Source: Jatrophihabitans_A lederbergiae
GTDB taxonomy: Bacteria > Actinomycetota > Actinomycetes > Mycobacteriales > Jatrophihabitantaceae
Assembly: GCF_031845305.1 (NCBI RefSeq)
Contig: NZ_JAVREH010000006.1
Location: 62,001 to 126,000 of the forward strand
Reading direction: 5' to 3'
Length of the DNA: 64,000 nt
In this document: one piece after another, positions 50,468-59,640 of the stretch
How the letters are laid out: every line of letters begins with the position of its first letter
Numbering within the stretch: the first letter of the stretch is position 1
Notes under the pieces: model-generated
Database searches by the model: none
Told to the model about the DNA's origin: nothing
What the model saw: the letters and a program-made list of their open reading frames with translations, nothing else
Made by a program: the position numbers and the translations under genes

Positions 50468-53161
50468 AGCCGCGCTCGCCACCGACCGGAGCACCGCTCG
50501 CAGAGCGTCCGCCGACCGTGCCGGATCGCCGCCGGCGCCCTGCGCCAGCTCGGCCTTGCCACCCCCGCGGGCACCGAGGATCGGCGCGAACTCCTTGACC
50601 AGAGCGCCCGCCGACAGCCCTGCCTGCTGACCCGCCGCGTTCACGCTCGCCACGAAGGCCGCCTTGCCGTCGACGTCGGACAGCAGCACGACCACCCCCG
50701 GGCGCCCCTGGTCCAAGCGGCCGCGGACGTCCATGGCCAGCGTCCGCAAGTCGTTTCCGGAGACCCCGGACGGGGCGTTGACCGCTACCAGTTGGATGCC
50801 GTTGACGTCCTCGGCCTGGGCCGCGAGCTGTCCGGCTCCGGCCAGCACGGCCGCGACCCGGCCACGCTCCAGCTCCTTCTCGACGGTTCGGAGCCGCTCC
50901 ACCAGGGCCGCCACCCGCTCGGGAGCCTCGGCGGGGGGAACCTTCAGCGTCTCGGATACCGAGTTCAGCAGCGCCCGCTCGGTGGCCAGGTAGCGCAGTG
51001 CTTCCAGGCCGACGTAGGCCTCGACCCGGCGCACACCGGCACCGACCGAGAATTCGCCGACCAGGGTGATCGCGCCGACCTGCGAGGAGTGGTCGACGTG
51101 GGTGCCGCCGCACAGCTCGCGCGACCAGGGGCCGCCGATCTCGACGACCCGCACCTCGGAGTCGTAGTTCTCGCCGAACAGCGCCAGCGCGCCGATCTCA
51201 CGGGCCCGGGCCAGCGGCAGGTACTGCACCGACACCGCGAGGTCCGCCCGCAGCGCCCGGTTGGCGACCTCTTCCAGGTCCCGCTTGGTGGCCTCGTTCA
51301 GCGACGAGCCCCAGGCGAAGTCCAGCCGCAGGTAGCCGGGACGGTTGTACGAGCCGCTCTGCAGGGCTGTCGGGCCGAGCACCTCTCGCAGAGCGGCGTG
51401 CACCACGTGGGTTCCGGAGTGTGCCTGGCGCGCGGATCGCCGCCATTCCGGGTCGACTTCGGCCCGGACGACAGCGCCACTGCCCAGCTCGCCCTCGATG
51501 ACCTCGACCCGGTGCACGATCAGGCCCTTGACCGGCTTCTGCACGTCCAGCACCCGCAGCCGGGCGCCGTCCGAGGTGATCACGCCCTCGTCGGCGATCT
51601 GGCCGCCGGACTCGGCATAGAACGGTGTCTCGTCCAGCACGACCTCGACGATCTGGCCCTGCCGGGCAGTGCTCGCCAGCTCGCCGTCGGCCACGATGCC
51701 GCGCACCGCACTCTCGCCGCTGAGGTCGGTGTAACCGATGAAGACGGTCTCGCCGAGATCGCGCAGCTGCCGGTACGCCGGGGAGTTGCCGTGCCCGCTC
51801 TTGTTCGCCCGGGCGTCGGCCTTGGCCCGCTCACGCTGCTCGGTCATCAGCCGGTGGAAGCCCTCGACGTCCACCGACAGGCCCTGCTCGCCGGCCATCT
51901 CCAGGGTCAGGTCAACCGGAAAGCCGTAGGTGTCATGCAGCTTGAAGGCTTGCTCACCGGGCAGCACCGCGCCGTTGTCGCGCTTGATCGCCCCGACGGC
52001 GTTCTCGAAGATCGTGGTTCCGGACTCCAGCGTTCGCCGGAAGGTGTCCTCCTCCGAGTACGCGATCATGGCGATCCGCTCGAAATTGGTCGCCAGCTCC
52101 GGATAGGACTCGGACATGCAGTCCCGAGCTACCGGCAGCAGTTCGGGAAGCGCGCGGTCTGCCCAGCCGAGCAGCCGCATCGACCGGATCGCCCGCCGCA
52201 GGATCCGGCGCAGCACATAACCGCGGCCCTCGTTGGACGGCGTCACCCCGTCCCCGATCAGCATCAGGGCGGTGCGGACGTGATCGGCGATGACCCGCAA
52301 CCGAACATCATCGGGATGGGACTGAGTCGCGGCGTGACCGGAGTGCTCGCCGTAGCGCTTGCCGGTGAGGGTCGCCGCTCGTTCGAGGATGGGACGCGTC
52401 TCGTCGATCTCGTACAGGTTGTCGACGCCCTGCAACAGGGTGGCCATCCGCTCCAGGCCCATGCCGGTGTCGATGTTCTTGCTGGGCAGATCGCCCAGGA
52501 TCTCGTAGTCGCCCTTGTGCGGACCGGTCGAGGCGCCGCGCTCGTACTGCATGAAGACCAGGTTCCAGAACTCCATGAACCGGTCCTCGTCGACGGCGGG
52601 ACCGCCCTCGGGACCGTACTCGGGGCCCCGATCGTAGAACAGCTCACTGCAGGTGCCGGCCGGTCCCGGGATGCCCATGTCCCAGGTGTTGTCTTCCTTG
52701 CCGCGCCGGACGATCCGCTCGACCGGCACGCCGATCACGTCGCGCCAGATGCTGAATGCCTCGTCGTCGTCGAGGTAAACGGTGGGCCAGATGCGCTCCG
52801 GGTCCAGGCCGAAGCCGCCGTCTGCGATCGGCTTGGTGGACAGCTCCCAGGCCAGCTTGATGGCGTCGAGCTTGAAGTAGTCGCCGAAGGAGAAGTTGCC
52901 GTTCATCTGGAAGAAGGTGCCGTGCCGGGTGGTCTTGCCGACCTCTTCGATGTCCTGGGTACGGATGCACTTCTGCACGCTGGTGGCCCGCTGCCAGGGC
53001 GCCGCCTGCTGGCCGATGAAGTACGGCACGAACTGCACCATGCCTGCGTTGACGAACAGCAGGTTCGGGTCGTCGAAGGGCAGCGGCGCGCTGGGAACCA
53101 CGATGTGGCCGTGGGCCTCGAAATGCGCGAGGAACCGCCGACGGATCTCGGCCGTGCGCAT
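50465..53161 (-). CDS. alaS: Alanyl-tRNA synthetase
   Basis: 898 aa from ATG 53161, with AAGGAG upstream. The class II catalytic core (RRRFLAHFEAHGHIVVPSAPLPFDDPNLLFVNAGMVQF), the editing domain zinc motifs (HSGTHVVHAALRE and CGGTHVDHS) and the C-Ala domain ending in ARGGGKAELAQGAGGDP are all present. Charges tRNA-Ala and hydrolyses Ser/Gly-tRNA-Ala. Confidence 0.97.
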   Translation of the reverse strand: MRTAEIRRRFLAHFEAHGHIVVPSAPLPFDDPNLLFVNAGMVQFVPYFIGQQAAPWQRATSVQKCIRTQDIEEVGKTTRHGTFFQMNGNFSFGDYFKLDAIKLAWELSTKPIADGGFGLDPERIWPTVYLDDDEAFSIWRDVIGVPVERIVRRGKEDNTWDMGIPGPAGTCSELFYDRGPEYGPEGGPAVDEDRFMEFWNLVFMQYERGASTGPHKGDYEILGDLPSKNIDTGMGLERMATLLQGVDNLYEIDETRPILERAATLTGKRYGEHSGHAATQSHPDDVRLRVIADHVRTALMLIGDGVTPSNEGRGYVLRRILRRAIRSMRLLGWADRALPELLPVARDCMSESYPELATNFERIAMIAYSEEDTFRRTLESGTTIFENAVGAIKRDNGAVLPGEQAFKLHDTYGFPVDLTLEMAGEQGLSVDVEGFHRLMTEQRERAKADARANKSGHGNSPAYRQLRDLGETVFIGYTDLSGESAVRGIVADGELASTARQGQIVEVVLDETPFYAESGGQIADEGVITSDGARLRVLDVQKPVKGLIVHRVEVIEGELGSGAVVRAEVDPEWRRSARQAHSGTHVVHAALREVLGPTALQSGSYNRPGYLRLDFAWGSSLNEATKRDLEEVANRALRADLAVSVQYLPLARAREIGALALFGENYDSEVRVVEIGGPWSRELCGGTHVDHSSQVGAITLVGEFSVGAGVRRVEAYVGLEALRYLATERALLNSVSETLKVPPAEAPERVAALVERLRTVEKELERGRVAAVLAGAGQLAAQAEDVNGIQLVAVNAPSGVSGNDLRTLAMDVRGRLDQGRPGVVVLLSDVDGKAAFVASVNAAGQQAGLSAGALVKEFAPILGARGGGKAELAQGAGGDPARSADALRAVLRSVASAA

Positions 53162-53222
53162 GGTGGTGCTCCTTCTCGCTTCGGTGACTGTGCTGAGAGC
53201 TGCCGAGCCGGCTGCGCGGGGA

Positions 53223-53501
53223 TCAGCCCGCGGTGCCGCTCGCGCGGCCGGCCGAGCTGTCGCCCAGGATTGCGGCGGGGGCATCGATGCCGGCGGCTGC
53301 GCGCAGCTCCGACTCATGCGCCGACATGGCCGAGCGCACGTCGTCGGCGAAGTCCCGCAGCGAGGAGGCCAGCTCGGACAATCCCTGGCCGATGGTGCTG
53401 GCAACGCCCTGGGGCGTCAGCTTCTGCGCGGCCTGGGACAGCCGGCGGAAGATCAGCACGCCGAGGGTGGCGCCGAGGGCGATCCAGAAGAGCTTGCGCA
53501 C
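53223..53501 (-). CDS. DUF6167-type small membrane protein
   Basis: 92 aa from GTG 53501. One N-terminal membrane helix (RKLFWIALGATLGVLIFRRL), a conserved amphipathic part (QKLTPQGVASTIGQGLSELASSLRDFADDVRSAMSAHE) and a disordered tail. Such proteins commonly lie between a DUF948 gene and alaS in actinobacteria. Function unknown; probably partners the DUF948 protein, whose stop is 1 bp away. Confidence 0.8.
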   Translation of the reverse strand: MRKLFWIALGATLGVLIFRRLSQAAQKLTPQGVASTIGQGLSELASSLRDFADDVRSAMSAHESELRAAAGIDAPAAILGDSSAGRASGTAG

Positions 53502-53502
53502 G

Positions 53503-53913
53503 TCAGCTGCTCCGTCCCGATCGCGCGGATCGCCGGCTGGTGCGTGCCTCGGTGAGGGCGTGCGCGTCCTGGCGCTTGCGGACCGTGGATCGGACGCCGT
53601 AGGAGAACGCGGCCACCTTGATCAGCGGGCTACCCACGGTCGCGGACACGATGGAGGTCAGGGCCGCGGCGTTGTCGGTGATGGAGCCGACGCTGCGGGT
53701 GATGCCCTCGACCTGGTCGAGCTGGCTGTTGACGTTGGCCACGGTGGTCTGCGCGCCGGACAGCAGCGGAGTCGCGCCCTCGTGCGTCTTGCGGATCGCC
53801 AGCGTCGCCTCGTCCAGGGTCTTACCGAGTTTCAGCAGCGGGATCGCGAGCAGCAGCACGAGCAGGACGAACGCGCCTGCGGCGATCAGCGCGGCGATGG
53901 CTCCAGCGTGCAC
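53503..53913 (-). CDS. DUF948 membrane protein
   Basis: 136 aa. One N-terminal membrane helix (AIAALIAAGAFVLLVLLLAIPLLKLGKTLDE) and a helical region (ANVNSQLDQVEGITRSVGSITDNAAALTSIVSATVGSPLIKVAAFSYGVR) typical of DUF948, then a basic tail. Function unknown. Between rarA and the DUF6167-type gene on the same strand. Confidence 0.85.
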   Translation of the reverse strand: MHAGAIAALIAAGAFVLLVLLLAIPLLKLGKTLDEATLAIRKTHEGATPLLSGAQTTVANVNSQLDQVEGITRSVGSITDNAAALTSIVSATVGSPLIKVAAFSYGVRSTVRKRQDAHALTEARTSRRSARSGRSS

Positions 53914-53925
53914 GGGCCTGCCTCC

Positions 53926-55323
53926 TTAGCGGATGTGATGTCCACAGGACCCTACCTGTTTCCCCGCACCCGATTGCCGGCCCCGGATCACGGCCCGCAG
54001 TTTGCCCAGCCGCTCGGCGATGGCCCGTTCCGCGCCGCGGTTGGCGGGCTGGTAGTAGTCCTTGCCGAGCAGCTCGTCCGGCGGGTACTGCTGCGTCGCG
54101 ACGCCCTCGGGCAGGCTGTGCGGATAGACATAGCGCTGGGCGTGGCCGAGTTTCTTGGCACCGGCGTAGTGCCCGTCGCGCAGCGCCGGCGGCACCGGCC
54201 CGGCCAGCCCGGCCCGGACGTCGGCCATCGCGGAGTCGATCGCGCTCACCACGGCATTGGACTTCGGTGCCAGGGCCAGGTGGATGGTCGCCTGCGCCAG
54301 GTTGATGCGGGCCTCCGGCATGCCGATCAGCGCGACCGCGTCCGCCGCGGCGGTGGCGCTGAGCAGCGCGGTGGGGTCGGCCATCCCGATGTCCTCGCTG
54401 GCGTGCACGACCAGCCGCCGGGCGATGAAGCGCGGGTCCTCCCCCGCCACGATCATCCGCGCCAGGTAGTGCAGGGCCGCGTCGACGTCGGAGCCACGGA
54501 TGGACTTGATGAAGGCGCTGATGACGTCGTAGTGCTGGTCGCCGTCCCGGTCGTAACGGACTGCCGCGGTGTCGACGGCCTGTTCCAGCACGGCCAGGCT
54601 GATCTCGGTGTTGCCGTCGGCGCGAGCCGAGCCGGCGGCTGCCTCCAGTGCGGTGAGTACCCGGCGGGCATCCCCGTCGGCCATCCGCAGCAAGTGTGCG
54701 TGGGCGTCCGGGGCAAGCGTCACCGTGCCGGCCAGGCCGCGATCGCCGGCCAGCGCCCGGTCGACCAGCTCGGAGATGTCGGCGTCGGTCAGCGGCTGCA
54801 GGGTCAGCAACAGGCTGCGCGACAGCAGCGGCGACACCATCGAGAAGTACGGATTCTCCGTCGTCGCGGCAACCAGGGTGACGGTGCGCGCCTCGACCGC
54901 CGCGAGCAGCGAGTCCTGCTGGGTCTTGGAGAAGCGATGGATCTCGTCGATGAACAGCACGGTGGGACGGCCGCCGTGCTCCAGGGTGCGCCGGGCCGTG
55001 TCAATGACCGCCCGGACGTCCTTCACCCCGGCACTCAGCGCCGACAGCTGCACGAACCGCCGGTTGGTGGCCGTCGACACGATGGTGGCCAGCGTGGTCT
55101 TGCCGGTGCCGGGCGGCCCGAACAGGATCAGCGACATCGGGGCGTCGCCCTCGACCAGCCTGCGCAGCGGGGAACCGGGGCCCAGCAGGTGCCGCTGGCC
55201 GACCACCTCGTCCAGCGTGCGCGGGCGCATCCGGACCGCGAGCGGGGCGTTCGGATCGTCGGACACCTGCGGGGCGGTGCCGGGATCGCCGACCGGCTCC
55301 TCCTGCTCACCGAACAGCGTCAC
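53926..55323 (-). CDS. rarA: Replication-associated recombination protein A (AAA+)
   Basis: 465 aa from GTG 55323, which has GAGGTGGGA upstream; GTG 55335 is an alternative. PLAVRMRPRTLDEVVGQRHLLGPGSPLRRL, Walker A GPPGTGKTTLA, Walker B LFIDEIHRFSKTQQD and the C-terminal MgsA domain (KLGHAQRYVYPHS, QQYPPDELLGKDYYQPANRGAE). Acts at stalled replication forks. Confidence 0.95.
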   Translation of the reverse strand: MTLFGEQEEPVGDPGTAPQVSDDPNAPLAVRMRPRTLDEVVGQRHLLGPGSPLRRLVEGDAPMSLILFGPPGTGKTTLATIVSTATNRRFVQLSALSAGVKDVRAVIDTARRTLEHGGRPTVLFIDEIHRFSKTQQDSLLAAVEARTVTLVAATTENPYFSMVSPLLSRSLLLTLQPLTDADISELVDRALAGDRGLAGTVTLAPDAHAHLLRMADGDARRVLTALEAAAGSARADGNTEISLAVLEQAVDTAAVRYDRDGDQHYDVISAFIKSIRGSDVDAALHYLARMIVAGEDPRFIARRLVVHASEDIGMADPTALLSATAAADAVALIGMPEARINLAQATIHLALAPKSNAVVSAIDSAMADVRAGLAGPVPPALRDGHYAGAKKLGHAQRYVYPHSLPEGVATQQYPPDELLGKDYYQPANRGAERAIAERLGKLRAVIRGRQSGAGKQVGSCGHHIR

Positions 55324-55445
55324 GGCCGATCCCACCTCGATTGCCTAGCTCGGACGTTCGAATGCCTGCCCACCATAGCCGGGGCGAAGTCACTAGATTG
55401 GACGCTGCGCGCGGGCAGGTGGCCGGCGCAGTGCGGAGTGCTTCG

Positions 55446-56315
55446 ATGGCTGTCATGACGGCGCGGCGCCGGATCACCCGGGTGCGCCCCGAAGCCGGAA
55501 CCGGGACGCCCGGCGTGGAATCCCTCGGCGACGAGCTGACGGTGGAAGCTCCGCTCAACCTGATCGTCTCGGGCGAGGTCATCGCCACGCTGATGCGCAC
55601 GCCCGGGCACGACCTGGAGCTGGCGGCCGGCTGGCTGACCGTCGAGTCGGGGGTGCGCGGCCCGGACGACCTGATGGGCCTGCGGCAGTGCCGTACCGAC
55701 GATGACCTGGCGCTGCGGGAGCTGGACGGCATCAGCGGCCGGGGCATCGACCAGGTTCACCTGGCGCTGCGGCCCGGCATCGAGCCGCCACGCCCCCGCG
55801 CCTGGGTGACCGGCGCGGCCTGCGGCGTGTGCAGCGCCGACGTGCTCGACCTGACGCCACTGCACCGCAGCGATCCGCACACCGACGGCTGGACGGTGGC
55901 GGCGTCGGTGCTGCAGGCCCTGCCCGACCGGGTACGGGAGCGGCAGCGGACGTTCGACCGGACCGGCTCGCTGCACGCCGCGGCGCTGGCGACGGCGGCC
56001 GGCGAGCTGCTGGTGGTGCGCGAGGACGTCGGGCGGCACAACGCCGTGGACAAGGTGAACGGCTGGGCACTGCTCGCGGGCCGGCTGCCGGCGACGGACC
56101 TGCTGCTGGCGGTGAGCGGCCGCGTGTCGTTCGAGATCGTGCAGAAGGCGGTGGCCGCCGGGGTGGGCGCCATCGTCGCGGTGTCGGCCCCGTCCGATCT
56201 GGCCGTCGATCTGGCGCGCGAGCACGACCTGGTACTGGCGGGCATGGTCCGTCCGGGCCGGATGAACGTCTACGCCGGCACCGAGCTGGTCACCGGCCTG
56301 GATGTTCGAGGTTGA
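55446..56315 (+). CDS. fdhD: Formate dehydrogenase accessory sulfurtransferase FdhD
   Basis: 289 aa; GGAG lies before the ATG at 55446 (55455 also possible). The Cys pair is in GAACGVCSAD (Cys126, Cys129), with ELAAGWLTVESGV, RTFDRTGSLHAAALA, VREDVGRHNAVDKVNGWALL and SGRVSFEIVQKAVAAGV. Transfers sulfur to bis-MGD for formate dehydrogenases; no fdh gene is in the window. Divergent from rarA. Confidence 0.95.
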   Translation: MAVMTARRRITRVRPEAGTGTPGVESLGDELTVEAPLNLIVSGEVIATLMRTPGHDLELAAGWLTVESGVRGPDDLMGLRQCRTDDDLALRELDGISGRGIDQVHLALRPGIEPPRPRAWVTGAACGVCSADVLDLTPLHRSDPHTDGWTVAASVLQALPDRVRERQRTFDRTGSLHAAALATAAGELLVVREDVGRHNAVDKVNGWALLAGRLPATDLLLAVSGRVSFEIVQKAVAAGVGAIVAVSAPSDLAVDLAREHDLVLAGMVRPGRMNVYAGTELVTGLDVRG

Positions 56316-56351
56316 TGCTGAGCCCAACTGACGGGTGACGGTCGGCTGTGC

Positions 56352-57680
56352 TCAGGTTGTGTACCGGCTTGGCGGGGGCACGGTGACGGCGGTGGCCAGG
56401 TGGTCGGCAAGCGTGGGGATGGTGGCTGACGTCAATCCGCTCACGGTGATGCGCACCCCGGGATGGCTTGTCTGCCGGAAGCGGGCGCCGGGTGCTACCG
56501 CCCAGCCTGCCTGCAACAGCCCGGCCACCACGGAGGTCTCGTCCATCACCGGCACCCACACGTTGAGGCCGGTGTCGCCGGTTGCGGGAATGCCGCGTCG
56601 AGCGAGGTCCTCGATGAGCTGCTGGCGCCGGGACGCGTAGGTCTGGGCTGCGTGGGCGACGACGAAGGCCACCTGGGGGTTGGTCCACAGTTCGACGGTG
56701 AGGCGCTGCAGCAGGGTACTGACCCAGCCGGAACCGACGCGTACTCGCCCGTCGACGCGCGCGATGGTCGCGTCATCGCCGGCGATCGTGGCCACGCGCA
56801 GATCCGGCCCGTAGGGCTTGGAGGTCGAGCGTACGAACGCCCACGACTTCGTGGCACCGGCGACCGTGGCCAGTGGGACGTCCACGAGCTCAGCGGCATG
56901 ATCGTCCTCGATGACGAAGATGTGCGCATAGTCGGCCAGGACGCGGCGCAGTTCGTCCGCACGCTTGTGGGTGAGCGCCACACCGGTGGGGTTCTGCGCC
57001 CGGCTGGTGATGATGACGGCCCGAGCCCCAGCACGAAGTACCGCGCGCATCGACTCCGGGAGCGGCCCTTCGGAGTCCAGCGACACCGGGCGTGCCCGCA
57101 GGCCGAGGGCGGTGATGAGGTCCAAGACGTTGGGCCAGCCAGGATCTTCGACGGCGACACTGTCGCCCGGGCGCAGCTGCGCCGACAGCAGCCGATGGAT
57201 GGCATCCAGGCCACCCGAGGCCACGGTCATCGCCGCGCCTGGCACCCCGTCGGCAGCGAAGCGATCGCGACCGAGGGCCAGTAGCTGCGGCAGGACAACC
57301 GCCGAGGGAGCCGCCGCAGGCCCCCACCGCGCCAACGGCAACACCGAGTCCAGGTCGGGCAGCAAACCGGGATCGGGCTGCCCGCTGGCCAGATCGATCA
57401 CGCCGGCCTGGACCAGCGGCCCACCCGAACGCGCGGCCAGCGGCGGACGCTGCCGGACATGGGTGCCATGCCGTCCGCGGGCTTCGACCAGACCGCGATC
57501 CCGCAACAGTCTGTACGCCGCGGCCACAGTCCCGGCGGCCACTTCCAGCTCACCGGCAAGAGCCCGAACGCTGGGCAGCAGGGCGTCAGGTTTCAGGGCA
57601 CCGACGCGGATGCCGGACTCCACGCTGTCCGCGATCTGCTTGGCGGTGCGGCCCTGTACCCGGTATTGTATCGCTACCAT
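56352..57680 (-). CDS. MocR-type regulator (GntR helix-turn-helix plus aminotransferase domain)
   Basis: 442 aa. A GntR winged helix (1-78; QIADSVESGIRVGALKPDALLPSVRALAGELEVAAGTVAAAYRLL) is joined to a fold-type I PLP domain (90-440) with GLDAIHRLLSAQ, NPTG (230-233), IEDDHA and the PLP lysine in STSKPYG (Lys288). MocR proteins, such as PdxR, use PLP as effector. It is divergent from an FMN-binding pyridoxamine-oxidase-like gene, its probable target. TACAAT lies only about 6 bp before the ATG, which suggests leaderless mRNA. Confidence 0.92.
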   Translation of the reverse strand: MVAIQYRVQGRTAKQIADSVESGIRVGALKPDALLPSVRALAGELEVAAGTVAAAYRLLRDRGLVEARGRHGTHVRQRPPLAARSGGPLVQAGVIDLASGQPDPGLLPDLDSVLPLARWGPAAAPSAVVLPQLLALGRDRFAADGVPGAAMTVASGGLDAIHRLLSAQLRPGDSVAVEDPGWPNVLDLITALGLRARPVSLDSEGPLPESMRAVLRAGARAVIITSRAQNPTGVALTHKRADELRRVLADYAHIFVIEDDHAAELVDVPLATVAGATKSWAFVRSTSKPYGPDLRVATIAGDDATIARVDGRVRVGSGWVSTLLQRLTVELWTNPQVAFVVAHAAQTYASRRQQLIEDLARRGIPATGDTGLNVWVPVMDETSVVAGLLQAGWAVAPGARFRQTSHPGVRITVSGLTSATIPTLADHLATAVTVPPPSRYTT

Positions 57681-57700
57681 CTGAGAATTGTACCAGTACA
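57665..57700. promoter_or_regulatory. Direct repeats in the MocR divergent promoter
   Basis: ATTGTATCGCTACC (57665-57678) and ATTGTACCAGTACA (57687-57700) agree at 10 of 14 positions and are 22 bp apart, two helical turns. MocR proteins bind direct repeats. The first overlaps the MocR start codon, the second the ribosome-site side of the other gene. Confidence 0.5.
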
Positions 57701-57711
57701 GGAGATTCGAC

Positions 57712-58389
57712 GTGACACAAGCCAGCTACCCGAGAACCGCGCAGACGACGCCCACGCGGCACAGTGACCGGGTCACCTACGACCGCACCGCAGTGCACTC
57801 CGTGCTGGACGAGGCGGTTTTGTGTCACGTCGGGTACGTCCTCGACGGCCGGCCGGTCGTGCTGCCTCAGTTACACGCCCGGGTAGGTGAGCAGTTGTAC
57901 CTACACGGCTCCAGCGGGGCCCGCGCCATGCGCGCCGCTGCAGACGGCGGCCTTGCGGTCTGCGTCACGGTGACGCTGATCGACGGTCTGGTACTCGCCC
58001 GCTCGGCGTTCAACCACTCGATCAACTACCGATCCGTGGTCGTCCACGGAATCGCGGCCGAGGTGTCGAACGAGGCCGAGAAGCAGGCAGCTCTTGCCGC
58101 GCTCGTGGATGCGGTGGTCCCCGGGCGATCGGCAGCGGTACGAGGACCGTCGCGCAAGGAGCTGGCAGCCACCACCGTGCTGCGCCTGGCCCTGGAGAGC
58201 GTATCCATCAAGACTCGCACCGGACCGCCCGGCGATGACGAGTCCGACCTCGACCTGCCCTACTGGGCCGGCGTGCTGCCGCTCACCCAGGCGCCCGGCC
58301 CCCCGGCACCCGCGCCCGGCCTGGCACCCTCCATTTCCACGCCCGACCACGTCACCGCCTGGACCAGACCGACCACCCCATCGAGCTAG
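57712..58389 (+). CDS. Pyridoxamine 5'-phosphate oxidase-family FMN-binding protein
   Basis: 225 aa from GTG 57712 with AGGAG upstream. Split-barrel flavin fold: DEAVLCHVGYVLDGRPVVLPQLHARVGEQLYLHGSSGARAMRAAADGGLAVCVTVTLIDGLVLARSAFNHSINYRSVVVHGIA. This matches the flavin-nucleotide-binding/Nim-like branch, not classical PdxH. The Pro-rich C-terminus is disordered. It may be a flavin or F420 reductase, or act on B6; context with a MocR gene supports a B6 link. Confidence 0.88.
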   Translation: MTQASYPRTAQTTPTRHSDRVTYDRTAVHSVLDEAVLCHVGYVLDGRPVVLPQLHARVGEQLYLHGSSGARAMRAAADGGLAVCVTVTLIDGLVLARSAFNHSINYRSVVVHGIAAEVSNEAEKQAALAALVDAVVPGRSAAVRGPSRKELAATTVLRLALESVSIKTRTGPPGDDESDLDLPYWAGVLPLTQAPGPPAPAPGLAPSISTPDHVTAWTRPTTPSS

Positions 58390-58583
58390 GGGCCGGACGT
58401 CAGCCGCCCGTGCCGGGAGCAGCTGGCCACCCAGCCGACCGGATCGACCTGCACCACCATCCGGCGGGCACATTCGGGGCAGTACCGGGGCGGTTCCAGC
58501 TCCGCGCGAGCCGAGCAGTCGGGGTGCGGCTCGTCCAGCGGCCGGCCGCATTGCCCGCAATAGCGGGCCGTTGCGTCCGTCAC
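58386..58583 (-). CDS. bsaP: Biotin synthase auxiliary protein BsaP
   Basis: 65 aa with six cysteines (9, 12, 23, 35, 38, 55): YCGQCGRPL, PPRYCPECARRMVVQV and VGWVASCSRHGRL. It matches the small Cys-rich protein next to bioB in mycobacteria (Rv1590), recently described as an Fe-S auxiliary protein needed for biotin synthase activity. GTG start 7 bp after the bioB stop. The role here rests on similarity and position. Confidence 0.88.
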   Translation of the reverse strand: MTDATARYCGQCGRPLDEPHPDCSARAELEPPRYCPECARRMVVQVDPVGWVASCSRHGRLTSGP

Positions 58584-58590
58584 CGGATTC

Positions 58591-59640
58591 CTAGAGAGTC
58601 GCCGAGAGCGCCTTGATCGGCATCTTCAGCTCGTCCAGCAGGTCGAGATCGGACTCCGCGGGGCGTCCCAGGGTCGTCAGGTAGTTGCCCACGATCACCG
58701 CGTTGATCCCGCCGAGCATGCCTTGCCGGGCACCGAGGTCACCGAGGGTCAGCTCGCGACCGCCGGCGAAGCGCAGGATCGTCCGGGGCATGGCGAGCCG
58801 GAAGGCGGCGATCGCCCGCAGCGCGTCCTTGCCTTCCATCACGTCGAGGTCGCCGAAGGGGGTCCCGGGCCGCGGGTTGAGGAAGTTCATCGGCACCTCG
58901 TCGGGGTTGAGCTCGGCGAGCTGTGCCGCGAATTCGGCGCGCTGCTCGATCGTCTCCCCCATGCCGAGAATGCCGCCGCAGCAGAGCTCCATGCCGGCCT
59001 CGGCGACCATCCGCAGGGTCTCCCGGCGCTCTTCCCAGGTGTGGGTGGTGACGACCTGGTCGAAGTGCGAGCGGGCCGTTTCGAGGTTGTGGTTGTAGCG
59101 GTGCACGCCGATGGCGGCCAGCTCGTCAACCTGGGCCTGGGTGAGCATGCCCAGCGAGCACGCGACCTGGATGTCGACCTCGGCCTGGATCGCCTTCACG
59201 CCCTCGGCGACCTGGGCCATCAACCGCTCGTCCGGGCCGCGCACCGCCGCGACGATGCAGAACTCGGTGGCCCCGGTCTTGGCGGTCTGCTTCGCCGCCT
59301 CGACCAGGCTCGGCACGTCCAGCCACGCCGAGCGGACCGGTGATGAGAACTGACCGGACTGGGAGCAGAAGTGACAGTCCTCGGGGCAGCCGCCGGTCTT
59401 GAGGCTGATGATCCCCTCGACCTCGACCTCGGGTCCGCACCAGCGCATCCGCACCTCGTGGGCCAGCTGCAGCAGCGGTTCCAACTGGTCGTCGCCGAGC
59501 CGGAGCACCTCGATCACCTCGGCCTCGGACAGCCCGACACCACCCTCGAGGACTCCTGCCCGCGCGCGGACGAGGATGCCGGGCTGCTCAGCCGGGGCGC
59601 CGGCGTCGTTCTGGTCGGTGCTGGGTGCGGTCGTCGTCAT
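58591..59640 (-). CDS. bioB: Biotin synthase
   Basis: 349 aa from ATG 59640, with AAAGG upstream. The radical-SAM CxxxCxxC is in GGCPEDCHFCSQSGQ (Cys85, 89, 92). VHRYNHNLETARSHFDQVVTTHTWEER and GMGETIEQRAEFAAQL follow, and the C-terminal RPAESDLDLLDELKMPIKAL. Inserts sulfur into dethiobiotin. ATGA overlap with bioD. Confidence 0.97.
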   Translation of the reverse strand: MTTTAPSTDQNDAGAPAEQPGILVRARAGVLEGGVGLSEAEVIEVLRLGDDQLEPLLQLAHEVRMRWCGPEVEVEGIISLKTGGCPEDCHFCSQSGQFSSPVRSAWLDVPSLVEAAKQTAKTGATEFCIVAAVRGPDERLMAQVAEGVKAIQAEVDIQVACSLGMLTQAQVDELAAIGVHRYNHNLETARSHFDQVVTTHTWEERRETLRMVAEAGMELCCGGILGMGETIEQRAEFAAQLAELNPDEVPMNFLNPRPGTPFGDLDVMEGKDALRAIAAFRLAMPRTILRFAGGRELTLGDLGARQGMLGGINAVIVGNYLTTLGRPAESDLDLLDELKMPIKALSATL

